DNA of 64,000 nucleotides, from assembly GCA_003864495.1 (NCBI GenBank), contig ML133387.1:2858781-2922780 (forward strand). Direction: 5' to 3'. Below, one piece after another: positions 1 to 13,300 of this stretch. The position numbers and the translations under genes were made by a program. Every line of letters begins with the position of its first letter. Within the stretch, counting starts at the first letter, position 1. The stretch is from Nemopilema nomurai. Lineage: Eukaryota; Cnidaria; Scyphozoa; Rhizostomeae; Rhizostomatidae. The notes under the pieces are model-generated. The model was given only the letters and a program-made list of their open reading frames with translations. It ran no database searches and was not told the origin of the DNA.

Positions 1-2451
1 CATTTTTTATAATTGCTTATGGATGAATTATATTTTGATTTTCTCCCGGATTTTACAGTCTATCGATTATTTTGTAAGTCAGAAAATGAAGAAGTCTTTA
101 GGTGGGGACGTAAACAAACCACATAAGAAGGATGGTGGGAATTAGCATTGAATCCCTAATCAAAAAACGCATATGGAACAACATTTGTACACAACATTTC
201 AGGTAAAAATCAACCAAACCGAGTACCACAAAAAATGAAACTGGAATTCTCTTGAAAGTATGTCACTTAAAACAATGTATGTCAATTTATCTTCATTCGG
301 TGCCTAAATTCGTTCAATGTTATTCTAAGCGCCTTACTCATTATAAGAAGATTATTAACTTGGTTCTATTGCTGACTTTAGAAATGACAGGATCTATTCT
401 AAGCCCAAGTGAGAGTTATGCAAAAAGTCTGCTCACATCATCTTAATCGGAATTAGCAATAATTTTATTCTTGGAACCATGCATGTGTGGTTTATAAACA
501 TTTCGGTTTTGACTGCAAATGCTGTGGCCTAAGTTGAAATGGCTATACGCAATGCAAGATGACTTACGATATTGAGGGTGTAAATATGAGAATAGACAAG
601 ACTTACAATATGCATGAATCAGTGGTCACATTAAAACAAATCAAACTAGCAACGTACAGCCGTCAAGTACAAATGTGTAAGCCAACAAAAGAAATTTTTT
701 CCTATAACAGCTAATGGTAGAGGTTAAAAGATTCCAGAAAAGACCAATAATCATTTTAATCGTACGTCCTTATCAGTTTTAATTCTATTTTGCTGAAAAA
801 TTGTTAAAGTAAGGCCTAGTACTATGAAGGCTACAAATTAAACCTAGTTATCTCTTAGTAAGTAATATAAAATAGCACTTTCCTTCCAAAAATCAAAATT
901 TGCCATCTTTTTGACTAAACATTGGTAAATTTCGAAGTTTCGAAGATGTCAAGCGAAGAATGCTTTAAAAATATGGCCCACAATATAATTGGACAGATAT
1001 GAAAGAAATTGAGCACTAAACCCTAATTCAAGACTTCATTCATGATCAATATGTCGTGTGCAGACAGCCTCGTTTGTGAGTGGTTGGCACGGCAGCCAAC
1101 CTCCATATCGAAGCTTTAGGTGACGCATCAAGCGTTCTATGGTGTTCTTTCTCCTGCACTCCATTTCGATTGCAAGGCGACGACTTCCAGTCACTTCGGA
1201 TGTCATTCCAAAGCTTCTTGGTCTTTAATGTCAACCATTAACCTGATACAAGTTTTTCATATTGAGGAATAGAGAATTAGGTTAATTACTGAGATCAATT
1301 ACGAAGAGCACTGCGATTGATTTGGTAATCCTTTAACCAAATGCAACGTATCCCTTGTTAAACATAGCAAAATAGATATTGCATATGTAGATATTGCATG
1401 AAGATATTGGTGTCGAGGAAAAAATTCATATGATCTCTAATATTTATTTTCCCAATTTCACATCAACATCAATATTGGTCTGAAATGATGATTCTCGAAG
1501 CCTTTTTCCACTCAAGACTAATATATAATATCAACTATCCAAGTTGCCAATATTTACAAGATACTTTTAGATTAAATTGGAGAATCATTTTAATGAATAA
1601 GTAAGCGAAAGTCAAGATCCTATGGGCCTCATTAGGAGTCCCTGCCTGCATTTAAATGATCGAATTTAGTTGCATTCTCACGGCAATTACGAGAAACGAA
1701 AAGGATTTCTCTAATGATAGCCTTCCTTGACAACCTAGATAGGAAGAGTTCAAATCTTATATAGTTTCTTACATAGAATTTCATAAAGCTGCACTTTATA
1801 TCAAGATCCTCATTTCCTTCAAAACTCCTGTGGCTGTCATTCTTTTACCAAATGGTACCTTTTTTGACAAATGCAAGAAGAAACCATATCTATCGAAGTT
1901 GCAGCCAAAGGAGATAAGTAATCCACACTTCCTAAGGCCTTTATTTAATTCATTCACACCATACAAGTCCAGCAACAATTCCTGGAACACTGACAGCAAT
2001 TCGCTGCAGTCAGAAAGGCTGCATCTATTCCTCCTTTACAAAATGCTTGTTCACAGATATTTAGTAATTTATTCGCTATTACTTAGAAATTAGAATATTC
2101 AGTTTTTCGACATTAATTGGGGTTGGGGTAAGGGGTTGAGTTGTAGTTGCCATTCCTGTGTGTTTGTTTCTGTGTGAACAAGAGAAAGATGAGGAATAAC
2201 CTAGGCCCGCTGCAATATTCAAAGTATCATAGAGAGGTATTGCACGCGAAGAATAATTGTCAAGCGCATGCGCACTAATTACAAGCAGCGGTCACAATCC
2301 TCAGTCCAGCTGTGGCATTTCTGCGCATGCCCGTGTCGACCTTTCTGTCATTTAGGCCGTAAAGGAACGAGGGTTTGATGCCATACAGTTAGTCCCAGAA
2401 AACATGTATGGTCTTTACTTCTTCAAGACAACCATGAAACAAAGATTTCCT
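1..2451. other. Intergenic, no gene recognised
   Basis: AT-rich DNA with short open frames on both strands and none with a recognisable domain. It lies downstream of the minus-strand PHF24-like gene. A minus-strand AATAAA at 2068-2073, about 380 bases after that gene's stop codon, could be its polyadenylation signal, so the right-hand part may be 3' untranslated region. I see nothing else in this stretch. Confidence 0.5.
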
Positions 2452-5400
2452 TCACTTTTCTTTGACCAGCATCGGAAGTAGTAAATTCGGCCGAGACGAA
2501 ATGATGTAGATGGCCTCGTTCTTCAGAAACTCGTCCCAGTCTACATATCTAGAATCGAAAATGTCATGCAATCAAACTAACATCATAACTCAAACAACCC
2601 TCTTCTTATGCACTTCATTTACAGACATTACTGTACGACGTTTGGCACTGTGGAGTAGGAATCACTTCGTGTTCGTGAAGACTAATAGATCGACGAATGA
2701 GAGAGGAGTGAAAGGACCACTTGGTCCTCTTTTGCAAGGAATCCCACGCACCTGTTTCTGTCGGCATCTGCCTCCATCACCAGCATTGTCATATTATGGG
2801 CGTGGTTTTTCACCGTCTCGTTACTTAAAGACTTGCTGAGTGACCTCTTTCTGCCATTCACCGAGTCACTGTTGAGAGACGAGACAGTTTTCGACTCAAA
2901 ATACACTATTCAGGCTCAAAGTTTGGAAAACTGGAATATTAAGAGACATATCGACAAAAGGGATTAACAGAGCAGTATCGAATTTCTAATCCCGAGTGAA
3001 TGGTTGTGTGCTGGTAAAGTTTAAGAACTGGCACATTTACAGGAGACTCTAGCGCATAAGAGCAGATGTTCTGACCACTTTATCAGCGTTAAATACTTCG
3101 CAAATGCGTGCATCCAAAGCAATAGCTACAGAGTGTGCTCCCTGCCATCTCTGAAACTCAGCAATTTAACATCATGCATACCTTGATGCCAATAATGACA
3201 TTTTTACTGAAATCATTAACACGAAATGTGACATAAGACGGGTTTTCAAGAGCCCAATCACTTTGGATGCTTTGCGCAGAGACATTTCGCGCTTAGGATA
3301 AAAATTCACAGTGGAAAGAAAGAAAGCTGCTGTCTTTAATCGCATTTCACCGAAGAACAGCCAATCAACGTGTGAAGAAGAACCACAGAATGTCAAATTG
3401 CGTGAAAAATGAAAAATGGCATGAACTGGGGCGCAGCTGATGCCACCAGTCTATTATGTTTAACGAACATTCCCAGACTTGCGACATTCAGGCCTAGATC
3501 AAGCTACAGTTTGCGAGTCAACACGCAGGAAGCTTTCTAAGGCGAAAAGCACTGGGACTTAGTGACGTCACAAAGCTGTAAATGTGGTAGGGATGTTGTT
3601 TGTACACCGACAACAACTGGAAGTAGCTAACAAATATTGAAGCATCAGATCAAGTTATGTCATCAAGTTAAAATTGCTATATAGAGACTGATCTATTTAA
3701 ATGATGAAATCGCTCAATCGAGGCTACCACGCCCCTTTAGTTGTTAAGCTGAAGCATTGGTAACCAGACAGCATTCTTTATCCTGGTCACCTCTTGCGCA
3801 AAGAAAAATTTAAAGTCTATGAGTTAACAGAGCTTTAGGAAAATTAGAATAACAAATTCCTAATTGTAGACTTAAAATGCTTAGTGAAAACAAAAGACGA
3901 TTATTGCGGCTCTTGATTTCAAAGAAATTCAACTTTGCATTTTCAAAGCAATTTTTGCAGCCTTTAATATACAGATAAAATTTGTAATTGCCATTAAAAA
4001 TCAAAGTTTTGTTAAAAATCACCTGGTGCATTAATTGATTGAACTGAATCTATAGAATAGGCTTCCCTATACGTATATTGCCAGTCTGTTTGTCCACGCG
4101 TTTGTCATTCCATAGAAAGATTTGACAGAATAGAAATACTTACGCGGATGAATCCTTAATTGAAAGCTTGCCAAACCAGTCGAAAAAAGCCTTTTGTGCT
4201 TCATACTCAGTTATTCTCCCATCATTGTCCACGTCAAGAGCTTTGAATTTTTCTCTTACATTCGAAACTTCCTTTGGTGACAAAATAGACACCAAGTCTT
4301 CCTGAAATCACAAAGAAAACCAGTTTAATTTTTCAGATTTCAGTTTTCCAATCTCTAAATTCATTTTTTAGCTCTTCCTAAAAATGTTTGTTAGCCAAAT
4401 CTATTGAAACAATAGTTAAATGTCCAGTACTCTAATATATGATATATAACATATAAGTGAAAGCCTCTAAATAAATAAGAATCGTTTAGAAATATAGCAA
4501 TAACAACATTTATTCATATTAACTTGGACAAAAAATAAATGTTGCCGAGGAAAACGAAATTCCATTGATGAATAGCAATCTGAAGCAAAGAAAAATACAC
4601 TGAACATAAACATAACATTCGTAAAGATTATAAACGATGAAGAGGAATAAAAAGGAACCTTATTTCTTTTTGCCAGCATCTTGATGGACTCATGGTTGAG
4701 AAATTCCCACCAGTCAATTGTTCCAGTTTTATCTCGATCAATCATGCAGAACTGTGAGAAAATGACCAAAATTGATATCAGCAACAGATTTTCAATTAAC
4801 CTAGAAAGTCTCCACACAAAACTAGCGTCTACTTAAATTGCTGGAAGATACAGCGAGATATCTCCGCAACAACGCCTCAGTATATCTCCTCAAATAATTC
4901 CCAGTAAAACATTTTCCCACGGCAAAAAGCCTTCGGTAAAATCTAAAGTCAGAGAGAGGCTGCATTCACGTGGTAAGCACGATACCTTGCAGTCGAGAAT
5001 AAAGTCAAACGAAATGGCTGCCGATTAGTATTAGCTGAACACTTGATGTTGGGACCACTTGATAGTCTTCAACATCAGTCCTCTTATATAAAGGTGGGGG
5101 GCACACAACATCGTAAAGCCCCTGATAATAGGCTCGGGTGTGGGTAGACTGAGATCATCAGAAAGGTCAATAAGATTTGAAGGAAATGGAACCGAATCCT
5201 AATTGGAGTTCATTACTTGAAAAGATTGTGCTCTTGATTAACGCTGGACTACACAACCGATACACAACAAGTAAGCTTTAAAACACATAAAAATTCTGTT
5301 TATTCGAAATAATGAACAAACAAATAATGAATGTGTGAGAAATGCGGCACCTCATCACTTGCTAACTTCTTCAAGTCTTCGGGGCATCTCTGCTTAGTCT

Positions 5401-7030
5401 TTTTTACAAACTGATTTCCTTTGAACTGGACGTACTCTTCCAGCGATATTTGGGTATCTAGTGAAGCAAAAACAAATGGCCTTGTACTCGACCGTGTTTA
5501 GACCTGGTCAAAGTTTTTGTATAAGATTCTTATTGCTTTGTATACCCGTGCTTGGAAAATTAGAGAAAGCAGAAACAAGATACAACAGGGTCTAATTTAA
5601 TGACCATTGATTAAGCAGTTCTAGCATGAAACAATGTTTAACATGGACGTCTTTATCTGACGGGTGCCACATGAGTGTCATATTTTACTTGTAAATAGTG
5701 TTAAAAGCTGGTAGCATCACATCATTACATCATTACCAAATGGCTAATCACTCACTTAAAAAAGAGAAAATTTATTGAGAAGGTAGTTTTAAGTGATATG
5801 AAATGATGATTATATTAAGAGCCTAACCTTGGTTCGAATCGTAGTCATCAAAGAGGTCCATTATTTCGTGCATTTCTTCGTCAGTTAAAAGCAAAGATAG
5901 ATTGCTCTGAAAAATCAATTCTGTGAAGTCACAAAATGAACTGTTTTAAATCAAGTTGTCCACAAAAATGGACATAAACCTCTTATTTAATCAATCTTGT
6001 TTAGAATTTTTTTTGCTTACCTAAAGACAATTTATCTCAGCATTACAAAGTCAACGCCGATGCAAAATGTTTTATGTTCGCACAAACTTTAGAAACTCTA
6101 AAGCTTATTGATGACAGACGGTCGCTTCAGAAAGAGGTAAGAATCAAAAGGAGGCTGCTACCTGACGAAACCGTACCATCCAGATAAAAAAGGGGCAAGA
6201 AAGTTACCAACTTTTAACAGCGAAAATGAAGGTCACATTATATGTAATTAATGTAACCGTTGATAACGTTCTATTCCTCGATAAATATGAAAAGGAGGTC
6301 TCAAATTGGCTACGACTCTTTGTTAACAAAGGTGGATAACTTTAAATCGATCAATGCTACTTTTTACTCTTTTTCTCTTTTTACTACTTTTCGTGGAGAT
6401 GAGGTAGCACAGGCATTGAATAAAGACCAGAAAAGTCAATAGAAACTTACATCAATTGGTGAAAGTTGAAACGGAGGGTAACAGGAAAACTATATCCCAA
6501 AGCTTTTACCTATTAACTTTTATACGCTTAGTGATTTCATAGGTACTGTTATATACCTTTGTCTTGATGCCCTCCGCCTCGAAATAAATTGGCAATCCTT
6601 TTCAATGCCTAGGTTAATGCTGTTTCAAGCTCTGGGAATTTGCTATCAACTTTCAGTTCAAATCTAGGTAAACTTCTTTCTGTAAGCGTTACCGTGGAAA
6701 CAAAAAAACAACTCACACATTTGTAGCAGGACCAACCGATGCTTGATTTGGAGATTGCGTTGGCATGCAACTTGGTGACTTCAGTTGACAGGTCGCCAAT
6801 CTTTCGTAAACATCCTTCGTGGAAGGATTTCATGCAAACACGGCAGGTAAATATATCAGTTGATGTCGAGTACACATTGCAAATAAAGCAGACCTCATCT
6901 GATTCAAGCTGCAAAAAACAACATTAGCATCATTCTCAAAGCAATCATCACTGCATCCAAATATTTGCTCAAGACCTAAGACAACGAGCAATGGAAATTC
7001 ACCTTGACAATGGCACCGAACTCTCCTACT
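2452..7030 (-). CDS. PHF24: PHF24/GINIP-like PHD finger and EF-hand protein (5' end incomplete)
   Basis: Six minus-strand exons join with correct phase: 6717-6908, 5828-5906, 5351-5457, 4659-4751, 4144-4301 and 2452-2548 (TGA at 2452-2454). All have GT and AG boundaries. Together they encode 241 residues. The first exon is a C4HC3 PHD finger (CFIC, then CRVCMKSFHEGC, then WSCYKC). The junction CYKC/SNLSLLLTDEEM leads into an EF-hand region with three canonical loops: DSNQDTQISLEE (split across exons 2 and 3), DRDKTGTIDWWE and DVDNDGRITEYE. The C-terminus has WDEFLKNEAIYIISSRPN. This order and the C-terminal YI..RPN motif match vertebrate PHF24 (GINIP), described as an interactor of inhibitory G-alpha subunits; that role here is inference. 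A 28-nt exon at 7003-7030, preceded on the minus strand by a TACTAAC branch-point match, may supply nine more codons. The initiator ATG and earlier exons were not found. Confidence 0.85.
5481..5712 (+). repeat. Dispersed repeat, copy 1
   Basis: About 230 bases closely matching 8947-9168 in the same orientation. Shared blocks include TTTAGACCTGGTCAAAGT near the left end, GTCTAATTTAATG and AAGCAGTTCTA in the middle, and TTTTACTTGT near the right end. It lies in an intron of the PHF24-like gene, between the exons at 5351-5457 and 5828-5906. No coding capacity, terminal inverted repeats or target duplication is obvious. Probably a short interspersed or non-autonomous element. Confidence 0.75.
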
Positions 7031-9939
7031 CTTCGAAAACACACAGTTTAGTTAGTACAATAACTCGATTCATAACGTTTATCATAGACTATGCGATTAT
7101 CAATCAGGGATGAATAGCAGATCAACTCTAGTAGACTCTGCTAAATTCTAGTGTATTCGACTAAATATTCCCAGGTTTGCAGAATCCAAGGATACCCTTT
7201 CGTGATAGTGTCTTCTAAGGCATGGCACCCCAACCTCAAACAAAGACAACCAACAAGGGTCGCTGTCGAGTGTGCACAGAGTTTGCCACCATTTCCAGGC
7301 GTGAGCAGAGGGAGGGGTGGCCTGGCAAGAAGGACCAGGGAATATAACTTAACTACAAGCCTACATTTAGAACAAGCGTCAATTGGCTTGAGAACTTCAA
7401 CGGCCTATCACGCCAAATCTAATTTTCTTTCACCTTTGACAATAACTGATTAACACAAACACTTTCTTCTTCTCGCGGGTCCAACAAACGTTGCATCCAT
7501 CATAACATGTTTCTGGTGTTTGAAGCACCGTCTTTTTTAGTGGCTATACATGGGCGCTATTTAAGCCCTGTAGATTTTTTCACCCCCTCCCCCGAGTAAA
7601 TTTTGCTTTTGGGCACCCACACATTTAAAAGTGTGAAAAAGACAAACGGGTTTTTCACAATTGAAATTCGATGTGTGTGGGACTGTATCCCGCGAGACCT
7701 ATTGCTGCGTGGGTGCTTTGACGCGGCGCAATTCGAAGACGTCTTTGCGCTATCCAGTTGCATATGCGTCATTTATTAATAAATAGATTAATAAAAACGC
7801 TATTCAAAGAATTCAGCACCTCTCCTTGTACAATTTGCAAGGGGAGCCAGAAAAATCAGTGAAATTTAGAGACTCAGTAACTGAGACAAACAAATATGGA
7901 TGAAGGTCGTCGAAACAGGCGCAAACTAATGTTGTTTACCTCGATGTTATTCGACAAGCCACAACTTGCAGGCAGATTTAATATACGATCGAGACAATTG
8001 GCGTGCAAACTACACATTCGACATGAAAGGCTAAATGCTTTAGCTAACGCTAGGATGGTAGCCAACGAAAGACTTTGCGATGACGTATGATGTAGTGGCA
8101 AAAAAGACTGAGATTTCCCGTGCCGTTATTGACATCTGAGCGAATGACGGATAAACGGTTTATTAAAACATAACATCAGCTAGATCTACCTTGCATGTCA
8201 CGATCAGACGGCGATCTGACACGGTGGATGCCAGATAGATTACGATAAGCACGGAAAGTGCTTCACTCAAGCAGCTGAAAACGCTCTATCAGATGGGAAT
8301 ACTCTAGATAACATCGAATATCGCTCACCATCTTGCAACTGGATAGCTTCTGATCTCGTCGGCGAATCCCAGACTGGTCAATCGGCGAGTGATATGCAAA
8401 ACTGACACGACCCGCAGAAACCAGAAACTGTGCGCTAGCCAAACCCGGCTTTTATGACTCCTACGATTTATTTACATGCGACCCCACGTGACAATAGTCC
8501 AACGTAGCCCGACAGCGAGTAAATATCATATATCAGTTCGACCGCCCTTCCCGTGGGTTGATTGGTCAGGTGATCAGGGTCTAGAAACAACAAACTTCTA
8601 ACCGCATGGGCCTTATGGTAAAAATACAAGCTGGTCTGTATCTGTTTATAGAGTTGATGCAATGGGTTGATGCAATGAAACAGTTTCTTGATGGGTTATT
8701 TTTAATAATGCACAGTAGGACTTAATGCATGACTGAAGCAAAAATAAATCAGGTCTCTTTATTGTAATACAACCAACAGGAATGTCACTAGATCCAGTTG
8801 AAGACGTTAAATTCGTAAAAGAAATTTGTATACGAAATAGATGCTGTGCAGTCAGAAAAATCATGAAACTCCAGGGTAACCCAACAGAGAGGAAAATAAG
8901 GTTTGCAAAAAAAGTTGGAGCGATGAACTGCCACAGTTTTTGGACTGGTACTTGACCGCGTTTAGACCTGGTCAAAGTTTGGTACCATAATCTAATCTGT
9001 GTACCCGTGCATGACAAATAGGAGAAATCAGAAACAAAATACTGTAGCGTCTAATTTAATGGCCATTGACTAAGCAGTTCTAACATGAAACAATGCTTAA
9101 CATGTACGTCTTTATTTGAAGAGCAAATGAGTGTCACATTTTACTTGTGAGAAGTGCTAAAAAGCTGGAGGTTTTATTCAAAAATGGATGCTTAATTCAT
9201 AATCTGTTTTGTGCAGTGTGACCAGGGGTGTCAAGGTTTGCCCCGAAAGACCTATCCTCTTAGAAATGATGCTTTTTTTTGTTAAACATCGAAATTATAA
9301 TTTCAAAAAATTTCGCAAATTAACTGGCGAGAAACTAAAAAGCGACATCCTAGCCAAGAGATTCTTCGATCCTAGCCATGATAATGCTTCTCTGTTAAAA
9401 CGTCAGTCAAAATCCCTTGCTTTCTTCAGGACACATTTTTTAACTACGTCTTCTACCATGTCCAAGGTATAATTTGCACGGGATGAAGAAGAAATTGTAA
9501 TAGAACAACTGCCAGGAAACCAGACAATTAATTATGAATGAAAGAAACTTGCGCAATAGATAAGGATTTCATATTTTACAGTTTCAATCGAAATACTCGC
9601 GAATTGTCACGAGAGAACAGAACATTTTATTTGTGGTTCGCCAAGTGAAAAATTTGGAGAATTTCGGATGTAAAATTTGAAAGAAAATTATTTGAAAATA
9701 AATGAGCCATTCAGGTCATTGAGGCTCATAGAGAAACAGCCGAGAACAATCGCAATTCCATTCAAAGGCATCCTCACAATGGGTCTGATCTTCAAGGCAT
9801 TAGAAAGTGAAGCTTGAAAGGTTAGACACGTATGAAAGGTTAGAAGTTACACCCCTATACTGCCTATGAAGAGATGTGATTACAAAAACATTCATCCTTG
9901 TTGACTAAAAGTGCAAAAAGGATTTTAATGTGACTTGAT
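7031..9939. other. Intergenic between PHF24-like gene and hAT element
   Basis: Presumably includes the promoter and undetected 5' exons of the minus-strand PHF24-like gene. It contains repeat copy 2 (8947-9168). Open frames such as 7151-7453 (plus), 8646-9017 (minus) and 9209-9472 (plus) show no recognisable domain and are not called. Confidence 0.5.
8947..9168 (+). repeat. Dispersed repeat, copy 2
   Basis: Sister of 5481-5712. The two share the leading TTTAGACCTGGTCAAAGT block and many later blocks, with scattered substitutions and small indels. Two diverged copies within 3.5 kb show a repeat family rather than a single recent tandem duplication. Confidence 0.75.
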
Positions 9940-10013
9940 CAGTGGTGGCGCCAGAGGGGGGGCAGGGGGGCTACAGCCCCCCCGTCGGAGGAGGCTAGCC
10001 CCTCCGTCGGAAG
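9940..10013 (+). repeat. hAT left terminal inverted repeat and subterminal repeats
   Basis: Begins CAGTGGTGGCGCCAG, then a G-rich run and a C-rich run that can pair (around 9955-9985), then GTCGGAGGAGGCTAGCCCC and CTCCGTCGGAAG. The same motifs recur at the right end. Confidence 0.9.
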
Positions 10014-10316
10014 ATAAATTATGCTTGAATTTTTTTTGTCGGAGCGAATTTTTTAAGTTTTGGCGGAAATAGAAATTTCTAAAAGGACTGTTATCAGAAT
10101 TCAGGAAGCTCATCCCAAAACAACTCATCGACACATCAATTTCATGGTAAATAATAATCTGTTATAAGAAGTTTGAATTGGTTGTTTAGATGTTCAGTAC
10201 CAGGTGTTTTCCGCATGCTGTTAAATTTGATCTTATGTTATGGATAGTGCAGTTCGTCCAAATCTTGCTTGCTATAACCAACCTACAACATCGGAATATT
10301 TTTGTGCGATAGCGAT

Positions 10317-13300
10317 ATGGCAACAAATGTTACCCGTTTCAGTGTTAGATGTAGTATATGTAATGACGTATTTAACAATGATTACGCTGCCCGCCACACG
10401 AAGTCCAAGCACAAAGATTTGGCTGCAATGGGAAGGACTGCTCCTACGACGGCAATAGTTGAAACGGACTCGCAGCAGAGAAAAATAAAAACATTTTTTC
10501 AATCAAAAGGCGGTACTTTTCCAAAGAAACGAAAGGTTAATGATTTTGAAACTGAAAGAACAACAGAAGACCCCGAAGAACAAGAAGTTGAAATTTCGAA
10601 AATTCAAGACGAAGAGCAAATCGAACGTGGTATGTTATACGTTTTAATATTTAAGTCCTTTTAATACGAGGAAAAACACTTAGCAAAGGGCTTCAGCCAT
10701 AAAAACAATCAAACTCATTTACGTAGTAGCTAAGCCATTTTACCCCATCCCAACCATACATATTTGTAGTGTTTTGCTTCTACGTACACGTTTTTTTATT
10801 TATAAGAAACTTGACTCAAGCCCAGAGTACTAATAGTTTCCAAATTTCTTATTTTTTACTATTTTTAAGGGAAACCATCTATTACTATTTACGATAAATC
10901 CTTCTAGTTTTTTTTATAAACAAGTTCCTTATTAAGAAAAAAACGTGTATTTTTATAGGAAACCTAGCTCTCCAGAAATTAAAAGTTTCTTATTTTCGGA
11001 CCTATATAATATGGGATTTCACTGCGACTGCGACATATTTAAACAAATATACCTGGCTATGACTGGATGAGGAATAAACCTTGTTAGACGTATAAATTTC
11101 TTCGTTTTATTTACAAATAAAAATAATTTTTTGGATGATTTTGATATTAAGAGTCACAAAAGATTGATTAGTAAAAATGCCTTTTTGTCCATCTCCCAGG
11201 AGATATTATAATCTTTTTCACACATGTAAAACAGGGTAGTAAATCATTTGTTTAAACTTCCAGGTACAACTTCTAGCTTGGACCCCGAAGTCACGAATGT
11301 AGATGCTGACAACTACGTCACCATTTCGGAAGCCGAACAGTCGATGTCGGACATTGTGGAAGCAGCAAATGAAAGCGACAGCAACGAGGATATCGAGGAA
11401 AATTTGGAACAGTTGGAACTCGAGTTGGAAGATGAAGTTGATCCTGCAGGATTATCAGCCGAAGGTATACTAACTAGCTATCAGATATAATCGTAACTCT
11501 CCATTAACCAGCGGCGTAGGGGGGTACTAAAAAGTGGAAGGGCGCGTGAAAAAGGGCACCTTGGTATGTAATTAAGACGAAGGCAAACCCTGCTAGAAGG
11601 GCACGGGGGCATGCTCGCCCGGAAAAGTTTTGCATATAAGCAGCCACTTTGGCTCCCATAGCCTCTTTCGCACTAAAGCTCAAAGAAAAGTCTAAAACAA
11701 TGAAAAGAGGCACTTCTCAGATATAAAATAGGGCACTGCCAAGAACTTAACAGGAAAAAAGTTTGCAAAGTGTGATGGATAATTTTTTTCGTTTTAGCAC
11801 TTCAAGGAGATTCGAGAGGACCGCAACTTACACTATCCGTCGCTGGCCCCAAGGACATATCCTCAACCAAAGACGGCGGACCTGTGCAGCCTCGTAATAT
11901 TTCCTTCCCTACACATTTGATTGGCAATCAGCATCGCGCATTCACACCTTTGCTGTATGAAAAGTATCCCTGGATTGAGTATTCGCAAATGGAGGATGCC
12001 ATCTTCTGTTTCCACTGTCGTAATTTTTCAGAGAATCGGAAGGATCCAGCGTTTGTTAGTCAAGGCTTGCGCAATTGGAAAAGATGCTATGGCACCAAAG
12101 TGAATGATAACAAACTCTTGCAACATCAAACCAGCCATCTTCATGCCCAAAGTGTAGCTGCTAAAGCGCACTATGAAAACGTTAAGTCTGGAAATTTTCA
12201 GACCATTGCCACACTTCATGATGCCGCTTATTCGAAACTGGTTAAAGACAACAGGCATTACATGCGAGTGATTTGCGAAGTCCTGCTTCTCACTGCTCAG
12301 CGGAAGATTGCCCAACGTGAGACTGGAGGTTCATTTCGTGTTGCCGATATAAATAAAGAAGCTCTAGACTATGGACCTTCTTGTGGTAATTTTCTTGCGA
12401 TACTTGGTCTTCTTGCAAGGCATGACCCAGTTGTTGCTGACAAAATCCGCACTGGCCCGAAAAATGCAAAGTATACTCACCACAGCGTACAGAATGCCAT
12501 CTTAGACATTATGAAAGACATGGTTCTTGAGCAAATAAAAAGTGAGCTCAATAAGGCTCAGTATTTTACCGTCCTTTCAGATGAGTCTAAAGATAGAAGC
12601 AAAAAAGAGCAGCTTGTTGTTGCAGTCCGTTACTGCTACGAGAATGCCATACATGAGGAATTTATTGGCATTGCTGAGGCGCAAAGTTTAGATGCAGATG
12701 GTCTTTCAGACACAATAATTGAACGATTGCAACGCATCGAAGCCAACATGAAAGCATGCGTGGGGCAAGGCTACGATGGAGCTTCTGTTGTTTCTGGTCA
12801 CCTGAATGGCGTTCAAAGGAAACTTCCTCTGAAAACCGGTGCTGAAATGGCTTACTACGTCCATTGCTTTTGTCATCGATTGAACCTTGTGATCGTCGAT
12901 GTTGTGAAATCAATCAGTTGTGTGGCAGACATGATATCGCTATTCAGAAGCCTGCATTCTTTTCTGAGCAGCAGCACCGTTCATGTACGATGGGTAAAGG
13001 TCCAAGAGGATCACAAGGTTCATGTGATGGAAATTGGAAAAGTTTCTGACACGAGATGGTCTTGCCAGGCGAAGCAATTCAATGTTTTCTGGGAGCGGTT
13101 GGATATCTTGGTGGAAGTCCTGCAGGATGTGATTGACACAGATACGAACCCCGGTCGCAGAACAGAAGCTACTGGTTATCTTCTGCAGATTGACAGGAAA
13201 TTTGTGAGATACCTGTTTGCCATCCGACACGTCTTGAACAAAGCCAAATTTGCGTCTGACATGTTGCAGAAACCCTCCAATGATTTGAGTCAAGCCATTG

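Noticed and set aside
1042..1228. Possible minus-strand exon with a charged segment (ERLMRHLKLRYGG)
   Set aside because: Two frames are open over the same bases, the acceptor is weak, and no partner exon or family was recognised.
5831..5846. TTGGTTCGAATCG resembling a tRNA B box
   Set aside because: It lies in a coding exon and no cloverleaf can be built around it.
6450..6600. Extra exon between the PHD exon and the first EF-hand exon of the PHF24-like gene
   Set aside because: Direct joining of 6717 to 5906 is in phase and gives the family's expected order; no extra exon is needed.
11508..11745. Possible nested element in transposase intron 2, starting CAGCGGCGTAGG
   Set aside because: The start resembles a hAT terminus but I found no inverted copy downstream and no target duplication.
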